Source of the DNA: Variovorax sp. 679
Lineage (GTDB): Bacteria > Pseudomonadota > Gammaproteobacteria > Burkholderiales > Burkholderiaceae_C
DNA: 64,000 nucleotides
Assembly: GCF_003952185.1 (NCBI RefSeq)
Contig: NZ_RXFS01000015.1
Span: 1-64,000, forward strand
Reading direction: 5' to 3'
In this document: one piece after another, positions 33,275 to 41,444 of the stretch
Layout: each line of letters begins with the position of its first letter
Numbering within the stretch: position 1 is the first letter of the stretch
Made by a program: the position numbers and the translations under genes
Notes under the pieces: generated by a model
Databases searched by the model: none
What the model was told of the DNA's origin: nothing
What the model saw: the letters and a program-made list of their open reading frames with translations, nothing else

Positions 33275-33895
33275 ATGCAATCTTTCCTGCTGGCGGTCGA
33301 CCGGTTCTCCACGTGGATCGGCAAGACCTTCGCCTGGTGCGCCCTGCTGCTCACACTGCTGATCAGCTGGGAGGTGTTCTCGCGCTATGCCCTCAACAAG
33401 CCCCACGCCTGGGTGCTGGACGCGCAGATCATGCTGTACGGCACCATGTTCATGACCGCGGGCGCCTACACGCTGTCGAAGAACGGCCACGTGCGCGGCG
33501 ACGTGCTCTACGGCTTCTTCCGCCCGCGCACGCAGGCGCTGGTTGACCTGGTGCTCTACATCGTCTTCTTCCTGCCCGGCATCGTCGCTCTTACGTGGGC
33601 CGGGTGGATCTACGCGGGCGAGTCGCTCGCCATCCGCGAGCAGACCTTCTCGGCCGAGCCGCTGCCGCTGTATCCGTTCAAGTACGTCATCCCGCTCGCG
33701 GGCTTCACGCTGCTGCTGCAGGGACTGGTGGAAATCATCCGATGCGTGCAGTGCATCCGCGACGGCGCCTGGCCTTCGCGCGAGCAGGACGTGGAGGAAG
33801 TCGACGTCGAGAAGCTCAAGGAGATGGTGCACGTGAAGGACGCGGACATCATCGCGCTCGACCGCGTGGTCACTTCCAGGGAGGCCGCGCGATGA
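33275..33895 (+). CDS. TRAP transporter small permease (DctQ)
   Basis: A 206-residue membrane protein with four hydrophobic segments. The conserved WEVFSRYALNKPHAWVLDAQ is at about 32-51. The C-terminal 40 residues are a charged cytoplasmic tail (REQDVEEVDVEKLKEMVHVKD). Its stop codon overlaps the dctM start (ATGA), so the two permease subunits are translationally coupled. Confidence 0.92.
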   Translation: MQSFLLAVDRFSTWIGKTFAWCALLLTLLISWEVFSRYALNKPHAWVLDAQIMLYGTMFMTAGAYTLSKNGHVRGDVLYGFFRPRTQALVDLVLYIVFFLPGIVALTWAGWIYAGESLAIREQTFSAEPLPLYPFKYVIPLAGFTLLLQGLVEIIRCVQCIRDGAWPSREQDVEEVDVEKLKEMVHVKDADIIALDRVVTSREAAR

Positions 33896-35850
33896 TCCGC
33901 CGCGAACTCTGGTTCGGTCTCTCGTTCATGGCGCTGATCGTGATCGGCGCCGTCGCGGTGCTGGCGAACGCGCCCACCATCACCAACGGCCACCTTGGGC
34001 TGCTGATGCTCTCGCTGGTGGTGGTGGCCATCATGCTGGGCTTTCCGACAGCATTCACGCTGATGGGCATGGGCATGCTCTTCACCTGGCTCGCGTATGA
34101 CCGCGACTGGCACCGCACGCTCGACCTGATGGTGCAGTCGGCCTTCAAGACCATGGCCAACGACGTGCTCATCGCGGTGCCGCTGTTCGTGTTCATGGGC
34201 TACCTGGTGGAGCGCGCAAACCTCATCGAGTCGCTCTTCAGGAGCCTGCACCTCGCACTCGCGCGGCTGCCGGGCGCGCTCGCGGTGGCGACGCTGGTGA
34301 CCTGCACCATCTTCGCCACGGCCACCGGCATCGTGGGCGCGGTGGTCACACTGATGGGCCTGCTGGCGCTGCCGGCAATGCTGCGCGCGGGCTACAGCGT
34401 GCCGCTTGCCGCGGGCGCGATCACCGCCGGCGGCTGCCTGGGCATCCTGATTCCGCCATCGGTGCTGCTGATCGTGTACGGCGCGACGGCGGGCGTCTCG
34501 GTGGTGCAGCTGTACGCGGGCGCCTTCTTTCCGGGACTGATGCTCGCGTCGCTCTACGTGCTGTACGTGATCATCATCGCGTGGCTCAAGCCGCAGTGGG
34601 CGCCGCCGCTGTCACAGGCCGAGCGGGTGGTGCCGCTGCCGCCGCTGTCGCAGCGGCTGGCCGACAGCCCCGCCGCTCACGCGCTGGTCGGGCTGCTGAA
34701 GGGACGTCGCAACGCCGATGTGCCGTTCTCGCATGTGCTGAAGCAGCTGGGCATCGTCGCGATGCCGGGCGTGCTTTTCCTCGTGCTGGCTGCGTTCAGC
34801 TACAAGGCCGTGACGACGGTGGAAGTGCAGGAGCGCTACGAGGTGGAGGAGATCGGGGCTGTGAGAAGCAGCAGCGAGCAGGCGTCGGGCGGCCTTCAGG
34901 AGCCGCCGGCGGAGGGTGGTCTGCAGGAGCCACCGAAGGAAGGCGAGCTGCAGGAGCCGCCCTCCGACGAGCCGCCGGCCGCGGCCTCGGGCAGTTCCGG
35001 CTCGCTGGCCGAGCCCCCAGGCGCGCTGACCGCGCCGCCGGCGGCCACAAGCGCCACGGAGCCCGCCGGGGCCGCGAGCCAGGCCGCCACCGAACGCCCC
35101 GCCCCCACCTGGTGGTGGGTCAGCTTCGCGGTCTTCGGCGCCATCGTCACGCTGTTCTACCTCTTCCTGAGCTTCGCGCGGCTCGAGATCTTCAAGATGC
35201 TGCTGGCGTCGTTCTTCCCGCTGGTGCTGCTGATCCTCTCGGTGCTCGGTTCGATCGTGCTGGGCCTCGCCACGCCCACCGAGGCGGCAGCCATGGGCGC
35301 GCTCGGCGGCATGCTGCTGGCGGCGGCCTACCGGCGGCTCAACCTCGCGGTGCTGAAGGAGTCGGTGTTCCTCACGGCCAAGACATCGGCCATGGTGTGC
35401 TGGCTCTTCGTGGGTTCGGCCATCTTCTCGGCCGCGTTCGCGCTGCTCGGCGGGCAGGCGCTGGTGGAGGAGTGGGTGCTCGGCATGAACCTCACGAAGG
35501 TGGAGTTCCTGATCCTGAGCCAGGTCATCATCTTCCTGCTGGGCTGGCCGCTGGAGTGGACCGAGATCATCGTGATCTTCATGCCCATCTTCATCCCGCT
35601 GCTCGACAACTTCGGCGTAGACCCGCTGTTCTTCGGCCTGCTGGTGGCACTGAACCTGCAGACCGCGTTCCTCTCGCCCCCGGTGGCGATGGCGGCCTTC
35701 TACCTGAAGGGCGTGAGCCCGCCGCATGTGACGCTGAACCAGATCTTCCTGGGCATGCTGCCCTTCATGGGCATCCAGGTGCTGGCGATCGTGATGCTGT
35801 ACATGTGGCCGCAGATCGGGTTGTGGTTGCCGCAGATGCTCTACAAGTAG
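33892..35850 (+). CDS. TRAP transporter large permease (DctM) with inserted disordered segment
   Basis: A 652-residue permease, longer than the roughly 430 residues usual for DctM. The core N-terminal half (GFPTAFTLMGMGML, GAITAGGCLGILIPPSVLLIVYG) and C-terminal half (GLATPTEAAAMGALGGMLL) are intact. Between them, from about residue 310 to 405, lies a Glu/Pro/Ala-rich segment with three LQEPP repeats (335, 344, 353), followed by an extra membrane helix (406-428). The large COG4664 type of DctM often carries extra helices, so this is an exaggerated member. It overlaps dctQ by 4 bases. Confidence 0.92.
   Translation: MIRRELWFGLSFMALIVIGAVAVLANAPTITNGHLGLLMLSLVVVAIMLGFPTAFTLMGMGMLFTWLAYDRDWHRTLDLMVQSAFKTMANDVLIAVPLFVFMGYLVERANLIESLFRSLHLALARLPGALAVATLVTCTIFATATGIVGAVVTLMGLLALPAMLRAGYSVPLAAGAITAGGCLGILIPPSVLLIVYGATAGVSVVQLYAGAFFPGLMLASLYVLYVIIIAWLKPQWAPPLSQAERVVPLPPLSQRLADSPAAHALVGLLKGRRNADVPFSHVLKQLGIVAMPGVLFLVLAAFSYKAVTTVEVQERYEVEEIGAVRSSSEQASGGLQEPPAEGGLQEPPKEGELQEPPSDEPPAAASGSSGSLAEPPGALTAPPAATSATEPAGAASQAATERPAPTWWWVSFAVFGAIVTLFYLFLSFARLEIFKMLLASFFPLVLLILSVLGSIVLGLATPTEAAAMGALGGMLLAAAYRRLNLAVLKESVFLTAKTSAMVCWLFVGSAIFSAAFALLGGQALVEEWVLGMNLTKVEFLILSQVIIFLLGWPLEWTEIIVIFMPIFIPLLDNFGVDPLFFGLLVALNLQTAFLSPPVAMAAFYLKGVSPPHVTLNQIFLGMLPFMGIQVLAIVMLYMWPQIGLWLPQMLYK
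34894..34974 (+). repeat. Three 27-bp tandem repeats inside dctM
   Basis: Units at 34894-34920, 34921-34947 and 34948-34974 each encode nine residues beginning LQEPP. The first eight or so bases are near-identical and the remainder diverges. The repeat number could vary between strains without breaking the frame. Confidence 0.8.
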
Positions 35851-35851
35851 T

Positions 35852-36268
35852 TCAGCGTCGGCGCTCGAGCAGTTCGAACAGGCCCATGCCCAGCAGCATG
35901 GCGCCCACGAAGACGACTGCCTTGAACTCGCCCGTGCCGAGCGAAACCAGTGCAGGGCCGGGGCAGAAGCCCGCCACGCCCCAGCCGATGCCGAACAGCA
36001 GGCTGCCGCCGATCAGGCGGCGGTCGATCCGCCGCGCGGTGGGCAGCGCGACCGACGCGCCAAGCAACGACACCTTGCGCCGGCGCGCGAACAGGAAGGC
36101 AACGGCGCTCACGGCAACCGCCCCGCCCATCACGAACGCGAGCGATGGGTCCCACGCGCCGGCGAGGTCGAGGAAGCCGAGCACCTTGGCCGGATTGGCC
36201 ATGCCGGAAACGATGAGGCCGAGTCCGAAGACCAAGCCGGAGAGCAGGGAAGCAATGACGAGCGGCAT
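35852..36268 (-). CDS. YeeE/YedE-family membrane protein (DUF6691), second of pair
   Basis: A 138-residue membrane protein with about four hydrophobic segments. It contains GIGWGVAGFCPGPALVSLG, the hallmark of the YeeE/DUF395 family implicated in sulfur-compound movement. I chose the ATG at 36268; upstream open frame is not in the family pattern. It follows the other YeeE gene at 17 bp. Together with BigR and a persulfide-dioxygenase-like protein it forms a sulfide-response locus, comparable to pmpA-pmpB of the Xylella bigR operon. Confidence 0.88.
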   Translation of the reverse strand: MPLVIASLLSGLVFGLGLIVSGMANPAKVLGFLDLAGAWDPSLAFVMGGAVAVSAVAFLFARRRKVSLLGASVALPTARRIDRRLIGGSLLFGIGWGVAGFCPGPALVSLGTGEFKAVVFVGAMLLGMGLFELLERRR

Positions 36269-36285
36269 GGCGGATCGATCCCTGC

Positions 36286-36723
36286 TCACAGATGCGACAG
36301 ATGACGCGCCACGAACACCGTGGCGAAGCCGGCGGCCATGAAGACCCCGGTGGCGGCCAGCGAGCGCGGCGACAACCGCGCCAGTCCGCACACCCCGTGG
36401 CCACTGGTGCAGCCCGCGCCATAGCGCGTGCCCACGCCCACCAGCAGGCCGGCCAGCGCAAGCACGCCGTAGCCCGCGTCGATCCGCGCTGCGGGCAGCA
36501 CGGCGAACAGGCCGTAGACAAGCGGCGCGCCGATCAGGCCGAGCACGAAGGCCGCGCGCCAGGCGACGTCGCCCTTCGCCGGACGCAGCAACCCGCCCAA
36601 GACGCCGCTGATGCCCGCGATCCGTCCGTTGAGCAGAACGAACATTGCCGCGGCAATGCCGATGAGGACGCCACCGGCCAGCGCGGCCCACGGCGTGAAA
36701 TGAGGCCAGTCGATGACAGGCAT
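36286..36723 (-). CDS. YeeE/YedE-family membrane protein, first of pair
   Basis: A 145-residue membrane protein with four hydrophobic segments. The sulfur-channel motif GVGTRYGAGCTSGHGVCG near 96-113 contains the conserved cysteines. The ATG at 36723 has GAAGGAGA in range, overlapping the end of the ArsR gene. It pairs with the DUF6691 protein; the two halves are equivalent to one full-length YeeE. The gene order bigR-yeeE-yeeE is typical of H2S-response operons. Confidence 0.9.
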   Translation of the reverse strand: MPVIDWPHFTPWAALAGGVLIGIAAAMFVLLNGRIAGISGVLGGLLRPAKGDVAWRAAFVLGLIGAPLVYGLFAVLPAARIDAGYGVLALAGLLVGVGTRYGAGCTSGHGVCGLARLSPRSLAATGVFMAAGFATVFVARHLSHL

Positions 36724-36725
36724 CT

Positions 36726-37049
36726 TCAACTCTCCTTCGGGCAGTAGAGGCGGTAGAGCACCGCCAGGATCTCGAGCAGGGCGGCGTCGGCCACGCTGTA
36801 GTAGATGTTCTTGCCCTCGCGCCGGGTGTTGACCACGCCTTCGGTGCGCAGCACCGAGAGCTGCTGCGACAGGGTGGGCTGGCGGATGCCCAGCGCGCTT
36901 TCGAGGTCGCTCACGCACATCTCGCCCTGCGAGAGCTGACACAGCAGCAGCAGCCGGTCTTCGTTGGCCAGCAGCTTGAGCACGGCGACCGCCTGGCCGG
37001 CGGCACCGCGCAGCGCTTCGGGATCGATGACGAGGGTGGAAACCTTCAT
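36726..37049 (-). CDS. bigR: ArsR-family regulator, BigR/SqrR-like
   Basis: A 107-residue winged helix-turn-helix repressor. Cys37 and Cys103 are 66 residues apart, the same spacing as the two persulfide-sensing cysteines of BigR and SqrR (42/108, 41/107). There is an extra Cys45. The helix-turn-helix is ALGIRQPTLSQQLSVLR (52-68). A perfect 9-bp inverted repeat (37075-37098) lies between it and the divergent persulfide dioxygenase gene, as in BigR-controlled loci. The likely role is derepression in response to sulfide or persulfide. Confidence 0.9.
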   Translation of the reverse strand: MKVSTLVIDPEALRGAAGQAVAVLKLLANEDRLLLLCQLSQGEMCVSDLESALGIRQPTLSQQLSVLRTEGVVNTRREGKNIYYSVADAALLEILAVLYRLYCPKES

Positions 37050-37074
37050 GGGAACAGTGTCAGTTCGTGTTTTT

Positions 37075-37098
37075 ACATTATATCAATCAATATAATGT
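37075..37098. promoter_or_regulatory. BigR-type operator
   Basis: ACATTATAT-CAATCA-ATATAATGT is a perfect 9-bp AT-rich inverted repeat, 26 bp upstream of the ArsR start codon and 45 bp upstream of the divergent MBL-fold gene. AT-rich imperfect palindromes are the known BigR target. It can control both directions. Confidence 0.8.
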
Positions 37099-37143
37099 TG
37101 ATGACTCGAACGACGGCCTGACCCAGGCGTCGCAACAGAAGGA

Positions 37144-37989
37144 GTGCCCATGTCGACGACCACCGCGCCCCGCCGCACCACCACGCAGGCATTCTTCGAT
37201 CCCGTGACGGGTACGGTGTCCTACGTGATCTGGGACCACGCCACGAAGCACGCGGCAGTCATCGACCCGGTGCTGGACTACGACTTCAAGTCCGGCCACA
37301 CCGACACCGTCTCGGCCGACCGCCTGCTGGCCTACATCCGCGCGCAGTCGCTGCAGATCGACTGGATCCTCGAGACCCACGCGCACGCCGATCACCTCTC
37401 GGGCGCGCGCCACGTGCAGTCGCAGGTCGGCGGGCGCATCGCCATCGGCGAGCACATCCGTACGGTGCAGGCCACCTTCCGCAGCCTCTACAACCTCGAG
37501 CGCGACTTCCTGCCCGACGGCAGCCAGTTCGACCATCTCTTCAAGGACGGCGAATCCTTCCGCATCGGCGACGTCGAGGCGACCGCGCTGCTCGTGCCCG
37601 ACCTTGGCAGCGCGCGCGCCGACTTCCCGGGTGGCGACGCGCGCCAGCTCTACCGCTCGATGCGCCGCCTGCTCTCACTGCCGCCCGGGACGGACGTGTA
37701 CGTCTGCCACGACTATCCGCCCGCCACGCGCGAGCCCCGCTGGCAAAGCAGCGTCGCGGAGCAGCGCGCCCACAACATCCACGTGCACGACGGCATTGGC
37801 GAAGACGATTTCGTGCGCATGCGCACCGCGCGCGACGCCACGCTCGACGTGCCGACGCTGATCCTGCCGTCGATGCAGGTCAACGTGCGCGCCGGGCGAC
37901 TGCCGCCGCCCGACGACAACGGGGTGGCCTACCTGCGCATTCCACTGAACGCCCTGCCCGGCCGTCGCAGGCGCCCGGCCCCGGCGTGA
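37144..37989 (+). CDS. Persulfide dioxygenase-like MBL-fold protein, missing a metal-binding segment
   Basis: A 281-residue relative of ETHE1/Blh, which oxidises glutathione persulfide to sulfite. The first metal motif THAHADH (76-82) is intact, and the C-terminal His in VCHDYP (187) is present. The segment that normally sits before PDYGTARxDFPGG, containing the TPGHT His and the GDTLF Asp, is absent: residues 143-160 read VEATALLVPDLGSARADF. About 26 residues appear deleted in frame around 37588. The two missing residues are iron ligands, so activity is doubtful. Divergent from BigR, with the palindromic operator upstream. Confidence 0.85.
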   Translation: MPMSTTTAPRRTTTQAFFDPVTGTVSYVIWDHATKHAAVIDPVLDYDFKSGHTDTVSADRLLAYIRAQSLQIDWILETHAHADHLSGARHVQSQVGGRIAIGEHIRTVQATFRSLYNLERDFLPDGSQFDHLFKDGESFRIGDVEATALLVPDLGSARADFPGGDARQLYRSMRRLLSLPPGTDVYVCHDYPPATREPRWQSSVAEQRAHNIHVHDGIGEDDFVRMRTARDATLDVPTLILPSMQVNVRAGRLPPPDDNGVAYLRIPLNALPGRRRRPAPA

Positions 37990-38010
37990 AGGCGCCGGTA
38001 GCGTAGCGAC

Positions 38011-38415
38011 TCAACGCCTGGAGCGCTCGGGGAGCCGTTCGACGCTGCACAGCAGTTTGTCGTCGCTGCTTTTCTCGTAGTCGGCCATCGAGCGATATCC
38101 GGTGGCGTTCCAGTAGTCCGGCTGTTTCGGGTCCAGGCCCAGCACGATCACGCCGAAGCCGCAAGACTTGCCTTGCAGCAGGAAAACGGCCTCTTGTCCA
38201 AGTGCGCCGGACTCCTGTTTAAGCACCCGGTATGGAGTCTTCTTGCAGGCGGCAAACGGAGTGCGCCATTCGATGGTCTTGCTTCGTATCGACAGCTTTC
38301 CAAAGCACTGCCTGCCGGTGCCCTGGTACTCGCCGCCGAAAGGAACATCTGCCGCAAGCACCTGTCCGGCAAAAATGAGCCCGAGCACGCCCAAGGGCAG
38401 TAGGTTTCTTGTCAT
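38011..38415 (-). CDS. Hypothetical exported protein
   Basis: A 134-residue protein of unknown family with a signal peptide (MTRNLLPLGVLGLIFAGQVLA). The mature part has four cysteines (in QCFGK, FAACKK, KSCGFG and LLCSVE). The start at 38415 overlaps the upstream stop as ATGA; an ATG at 38421 is an alternative. Coupled to the LysM/transglycosylase-like gene, so perhaps part of a peptidoglycan-related pair. Confidence 0.75.
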   Translation of the reverse strand: MTRNLLPLGVLGLIFAGQVLAADVPFGGEYQGTGRQCFGKLSIRSKTIEWRTPFAACKKTPYRVLKQESGALGQEAVFLLQGKSCGFGVIVLGLDPKQPDYWNATGYRSMADYEKSSDDKLLCSVERLPERSRR

Positions 38416-39173
38416 TTGCATGCGACTGCGTCACGTTGCTGGATCACGCTGATCGCGTAGTCGAGTTTCTGGGAATATCGCGGATCTCCTGTGTTGTACC
38501 GAGTCGCGACCGTCATTGACGTCAAAGGCATCCACCGCGTGATGACCTTCCGCATGGAAGCCTTCCGGTATTTCAAGGTCTGCCCAGGCCGGAGCGTGCG
38601 AACAGTTGGATTCAGCTGCTTCATGACCTCAACGGTACTACCCTGGACATTGGCGATCTTCTCGATCGTGTCGCCCGGCTGCACATCGACTTCGTAAGTC
38701 ATGGTGTCCGCGTCTGCAACGCTGCGAGTTTCGAAGCTGGCCGAACGCATGAGCAGATAGCCGATGCCTGCGCGAATGTTCTGCGCCGGCTCGGTTCGAA
38801 CCCGGCTGGCCGACAAATTCATCCGCGGCGGCAGGATCAGCTCGCCGCCCTTGTTATTTGCCAGAAGATCGCTCAGGCCCGGGTCGTTGTACATCCCGAT
38901 CTGGATGGGGTTGGATTTCCACAGCTCCTTGTTGGCGCCGGTCTCGACCCAAACCATCGCCTTGACGAGCTGCCAGTTCAGCGGGGTGTAGCCAGCCTTG
39001 CCGGAAAGATGGCGATTGAACTCGTTGACCGCGAGCTGAATTTCGCAGTCGTAGACATCCCAGCTGTCGTCCGATTTCCTGATGTCGTCCTGCCACTTTT
39101 CGAAACCGGACTTTGGCTTGGGTGTCGCGGGCCTGACCGCGGGATGCCGTGTCCGATGTACCGCTTCCGTCAT
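38412..39173 (-). CDS. Transglycosylase-like LysM protein without signal peptide
   Basis: A 253-residue protein. Residues 60-145 resemble a lytic transglycosylase domain, with WVETG (Glu77) at the catalytic position, NPIQIG and NIRAGIGYLLM as later SLT motifs. A LysM domain follows (158-202, YEVDVQPGDTIEKIA...RPGQTLKYR). There is no signal peptide, so it is either cytoplasmic or exported by a nonclassical route. GGGAGG precedes the ATG. It is coupled to a small exported protein by an ATGA overlap. The actual function is unknown. Confidence 0.7.
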   Translation of the reverse strand: MTEAVHRTRHPAVRPATPKPKSGFEKWQDDIRKSDDSWDVYDCEIQLAVNEFNRHLSGKAGYTPLNWQLVKAMVWVETGANKELWKSNPIQIGMYNDPGLSDLLANNKGGELILPPRMNLSASRVRTEPAQNIRAGIGYLLMRSASFETRSVADADTMTYEVDVQPGDTIEKIANVQGSTVEVMKQLNPTVRTLRPGQTLKYRKASMRKVITRWMPLTSMTVATRYNTGDPRYSQKLDYAISVIQQRDAVACK

Positions 39174-39261
39174 TCAATCCTCCCTGCTTGTTGGTTCGCG
39201 CTGGACAGAGTTTGCGCAAGTGAATCCTATGCGCGACGGATTGGAGGTTCGTGACGCAGAC

Positions 39262-41310
39262 TCAGCGCCGCCGCTCCACATACGGCCGCGCCTGCAGCAG
39301 CACGATGCGATCGCCCACCGTCGCCCATTCGATGTCCTGGTCGACCGCGTTGAAGGTGCGCTTCACGGCGGCGCCCACGTTGGCCAGGCGCACCACCAGT
39401 TCGTCGGTCAGCACGTTGCGGCCGGCCTGCACCGGCACTTCCTTCACGCCGCCGTCCTTGTCGAGCTGCAGCGAAGTTTCCTCCGCCGACCGGCTCAGCA
39501 CCTGGATGGCCTTGGACCAGCTCGAGTACATCACCTGCTCCGCCACGCGCTGGCCTTCCACCACACGAATGCCGATGCCGCGCTTGGCCGAGATGTAGGT
39601 GACGTGCGGGTGGCCCGCGTCGAAGGGGTCGCGGGTGATCATTACGCCGGCGTTGGTCGAGTCGATGGCGGTCTGCACGAACACGCCCATCAGCACCGAC
39701 TCGGCGCCGAAGCCGGCGGCGCTGCGGGCCTCCCAGGCCTCGGGGTTGAACACCGAGGCCCAGACCTTCTTCACCGCAACTTCGAGCGCATCGCCGGTCT
39801 TGACGTTGGGCACCGTGGTGTAGAGCCCCGCGCCGCTGAAGCCGGGAAGGTCTTCCGAATTGGACGAGCTGCGCACGAACACCCCGCCTCCGCCGAGCTG
39901 CGACTGCCATGCCGCGCGCCAGCCGGCCGCGGTGGCGGCGTCGACGGGCCATTGCACGATCTCGTCGCGCAACTGCGCCAGCGCCTTCTGTCGGACCTTC
40001 GGATCGCCGGCGAAGCCCGGCTGCTGCTGCATGCGCGCGATGCGATCGGCCAGGCCGTTGGCGCGCATGAAGCGGTCGTAGTGCGCGAAGGGAATGCAGA
40101 AGCCGTCCGGCACCGAGGTGCCCGGAATGCTGGCAGCCTGCATGGCGCCCAGGTTCGCGGCCTTGGTGCCGCACTGGGCGCTGTTGCGTGCGCGCAGCGA
40201 GGCCAGCGGCAGCAGCCGGTTCTCGCGCAGGTCAGGCTTGATGGCCCGTGCGCTGCCGGGCACGGCGCCCGTAGCCGCGGCACGCACGGCGCGGGGCGGC
40301 AGCGCGGCGATTTCTTCCGCCGTAAGCCGGCGCACCTGGTAGCCCGAGGCCGCCACCTTCAGCGCCACCCACTGGCCCGCGTGTTCCTTCAGCACGGAGG
40401 CGGCATCGCGCACGTAGGCGTTGGGAATGCCCCAGCCCTTGGCCAGCAGGTTGACGTGCGACAGCGCGGTCGAGGGCCGCTCGGTCAGCACGCCCGCCAC
40501 CGGCGGCAGGCTGATCGGCACCTGCCGCAGCACGGCGATGTCGTCGGGCAGCAGAGCGTTGATGCCCGATTCGTCGTCCACGATGCGCACGCGGCCGGTG
40601 GCGGTGCCGAGGTTCATCGGCAGGAAGGGCTGCTCGCGGATCAGCGCTTCCTGGCTCACGAAGTCGATGCCGGTTTCGTTCGCCACGCGCTCGTGCAGCG
40701 TGGAGTTGGTCTTGAACTTCACCGGCGCGAAGAAGCTGGCCTTCACCTGCTCGTCGGCCTGCCGCAATAGCGGCGCGGTGAGCTTGTCGCCTTCCCAGAA
40801 TTCGTAGGTGAAGCTGCCGATGTTCTGCTGCCAGCTCAGCGTGCCGAACAGGAAGCGGCGGTCGGGCACGAGGTAGTTGCGGTCGATCTCGCGCTTGACG
40901 ATGTTGGGCACCAGCCGCGTGTCGCGCAGGAAGCGCACGTGCAGCTGGTAGCGCGGCGTGTCGATGTAGTGCATGCGCGGCGGCTTCGCCTGCCGGTCGA
41001 CGGCGAACAGCACGTGCGCGAGCTGCATCGGCGTGCCGGCGTCGTAGACGCGCGCCATCTGGTCGAAGTCGCCCTGGCTGCGCAGCGCGGGCAACGACGA
41101 CGGCACCGACGGGCGCGGCACGAGCTGGGCGGCTGGGCCCTCGGGCTGCGGCTGGTTCTGCTGCTGGTAATACGATGGCTTTCGCGCCAGCTGGGCGGCG
41201 GCGGGCAAGGTTGCCAGCACCGTGGTGGCCGCCACGCAGAAGAAAACAATCGCGCTACTGTTTTGGAAGCACGCCATGCCCACAGGCCGCGCGCTTTTCT
41301 GGTTTTTCAT
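39262..41310 (-). CDS. Exported PEP-utilising/dikinase-like protein
   Basis: A 682-residue protein with a signal peptide (hydrophobic 20-38, cut after AAAQ near 40). The phosphohistidine swivel domain is around 265-305 (GVLTERPSTALSHVNLL, His285). A PPDK-type ATP-grasp domain follows: GTKAANLGAM (381-390), VRSSSNSEDLPGFSGAGL (479-496) and the end DIEWATVGDRIVLLQARPY (659-677). The order, His domain before ATP domain, is that of glucan-water dikinases and opposite to PEP synthase. Export of an ATP-dependent enzyme is unusual; the first 200 residues have no known domain. AAGGAGGG precedes the chosen ATG at 41310. Confidence 0.85.
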   Translation of the reverse strand: MKNQKSARPVGMACFQNSSAIVFFCVAATTVLATLPAAAQLARKPSYYQQQNQPQPEGPAAQLVPRPSVPSSLPALRSQGDFDQMARVYDAGTPMQLAHVLFAVDRQAKPPRMHYIDTPRYQLHVRFLRDTRLVPNIVKREIDRNYLVPDRRFLFGTLSWQQNIGSFTYEFWEGDKLTAPLLRQADEQVKASFFAPVKFKTNSTLHERVANETGIDFVSQEALIREQPFLPMNLGTATGRVRIVDDESGINALLPDDIAVLRQVPISLPPVAGVLTERPSTALSHVNLLAKGWGIPNAYVRDAASVLKEHAGQWVALKVAASGYQVRRLTAEEIAALPPRAVRAAATGAVPGSARAIKPDLRENRLLPLASLRARNSAQCGTKAANLGAMQAASIPGTSVPDGFCIPFAHYDRFMRANGLADRIARMQQQPGFAGDPKVRQKALAQLRDEIVQWPVDAATAAGWRAAWQSQLGGGGVFVRSSSNSEDLPGFSGAGLYTTVPNVKTGDALEVAVKKVWASVFNPEAWEARSAAGFGAESVLMGVFVQTAIDSTNAGVMITRDPFDAGHPHVTYISAKRGIGIRVVEGQRVAEQVMYSSWSKAIQVLSRSAEETSLQLDKDGGVKEVPVQAGRNVLTDELVVRLANVGAAVKRTFNAVDQDIEWATVGDRIVLLQARPYVERRR

Positions 41311-41444
41311 GTGGTGTCCCTCCTTACAGCCGGTTTCCGATTGCACGCGCGCTTCACCAAGCAATGGAGCAGCGGTGACGGCGGCAGCGGATTCTCGCGC
41401 GTTACAACTCCATCGCTTCGTCTACCCGGGATCAGAGGAATCAC

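Noticed and set aside
34894..34974. Three tandem 27-bp repeats considered as a CRISPR-like array
   Set aside because: The repeats are contiguous, without spacers, in frame inside a coding gene, and encode LQEPP units.
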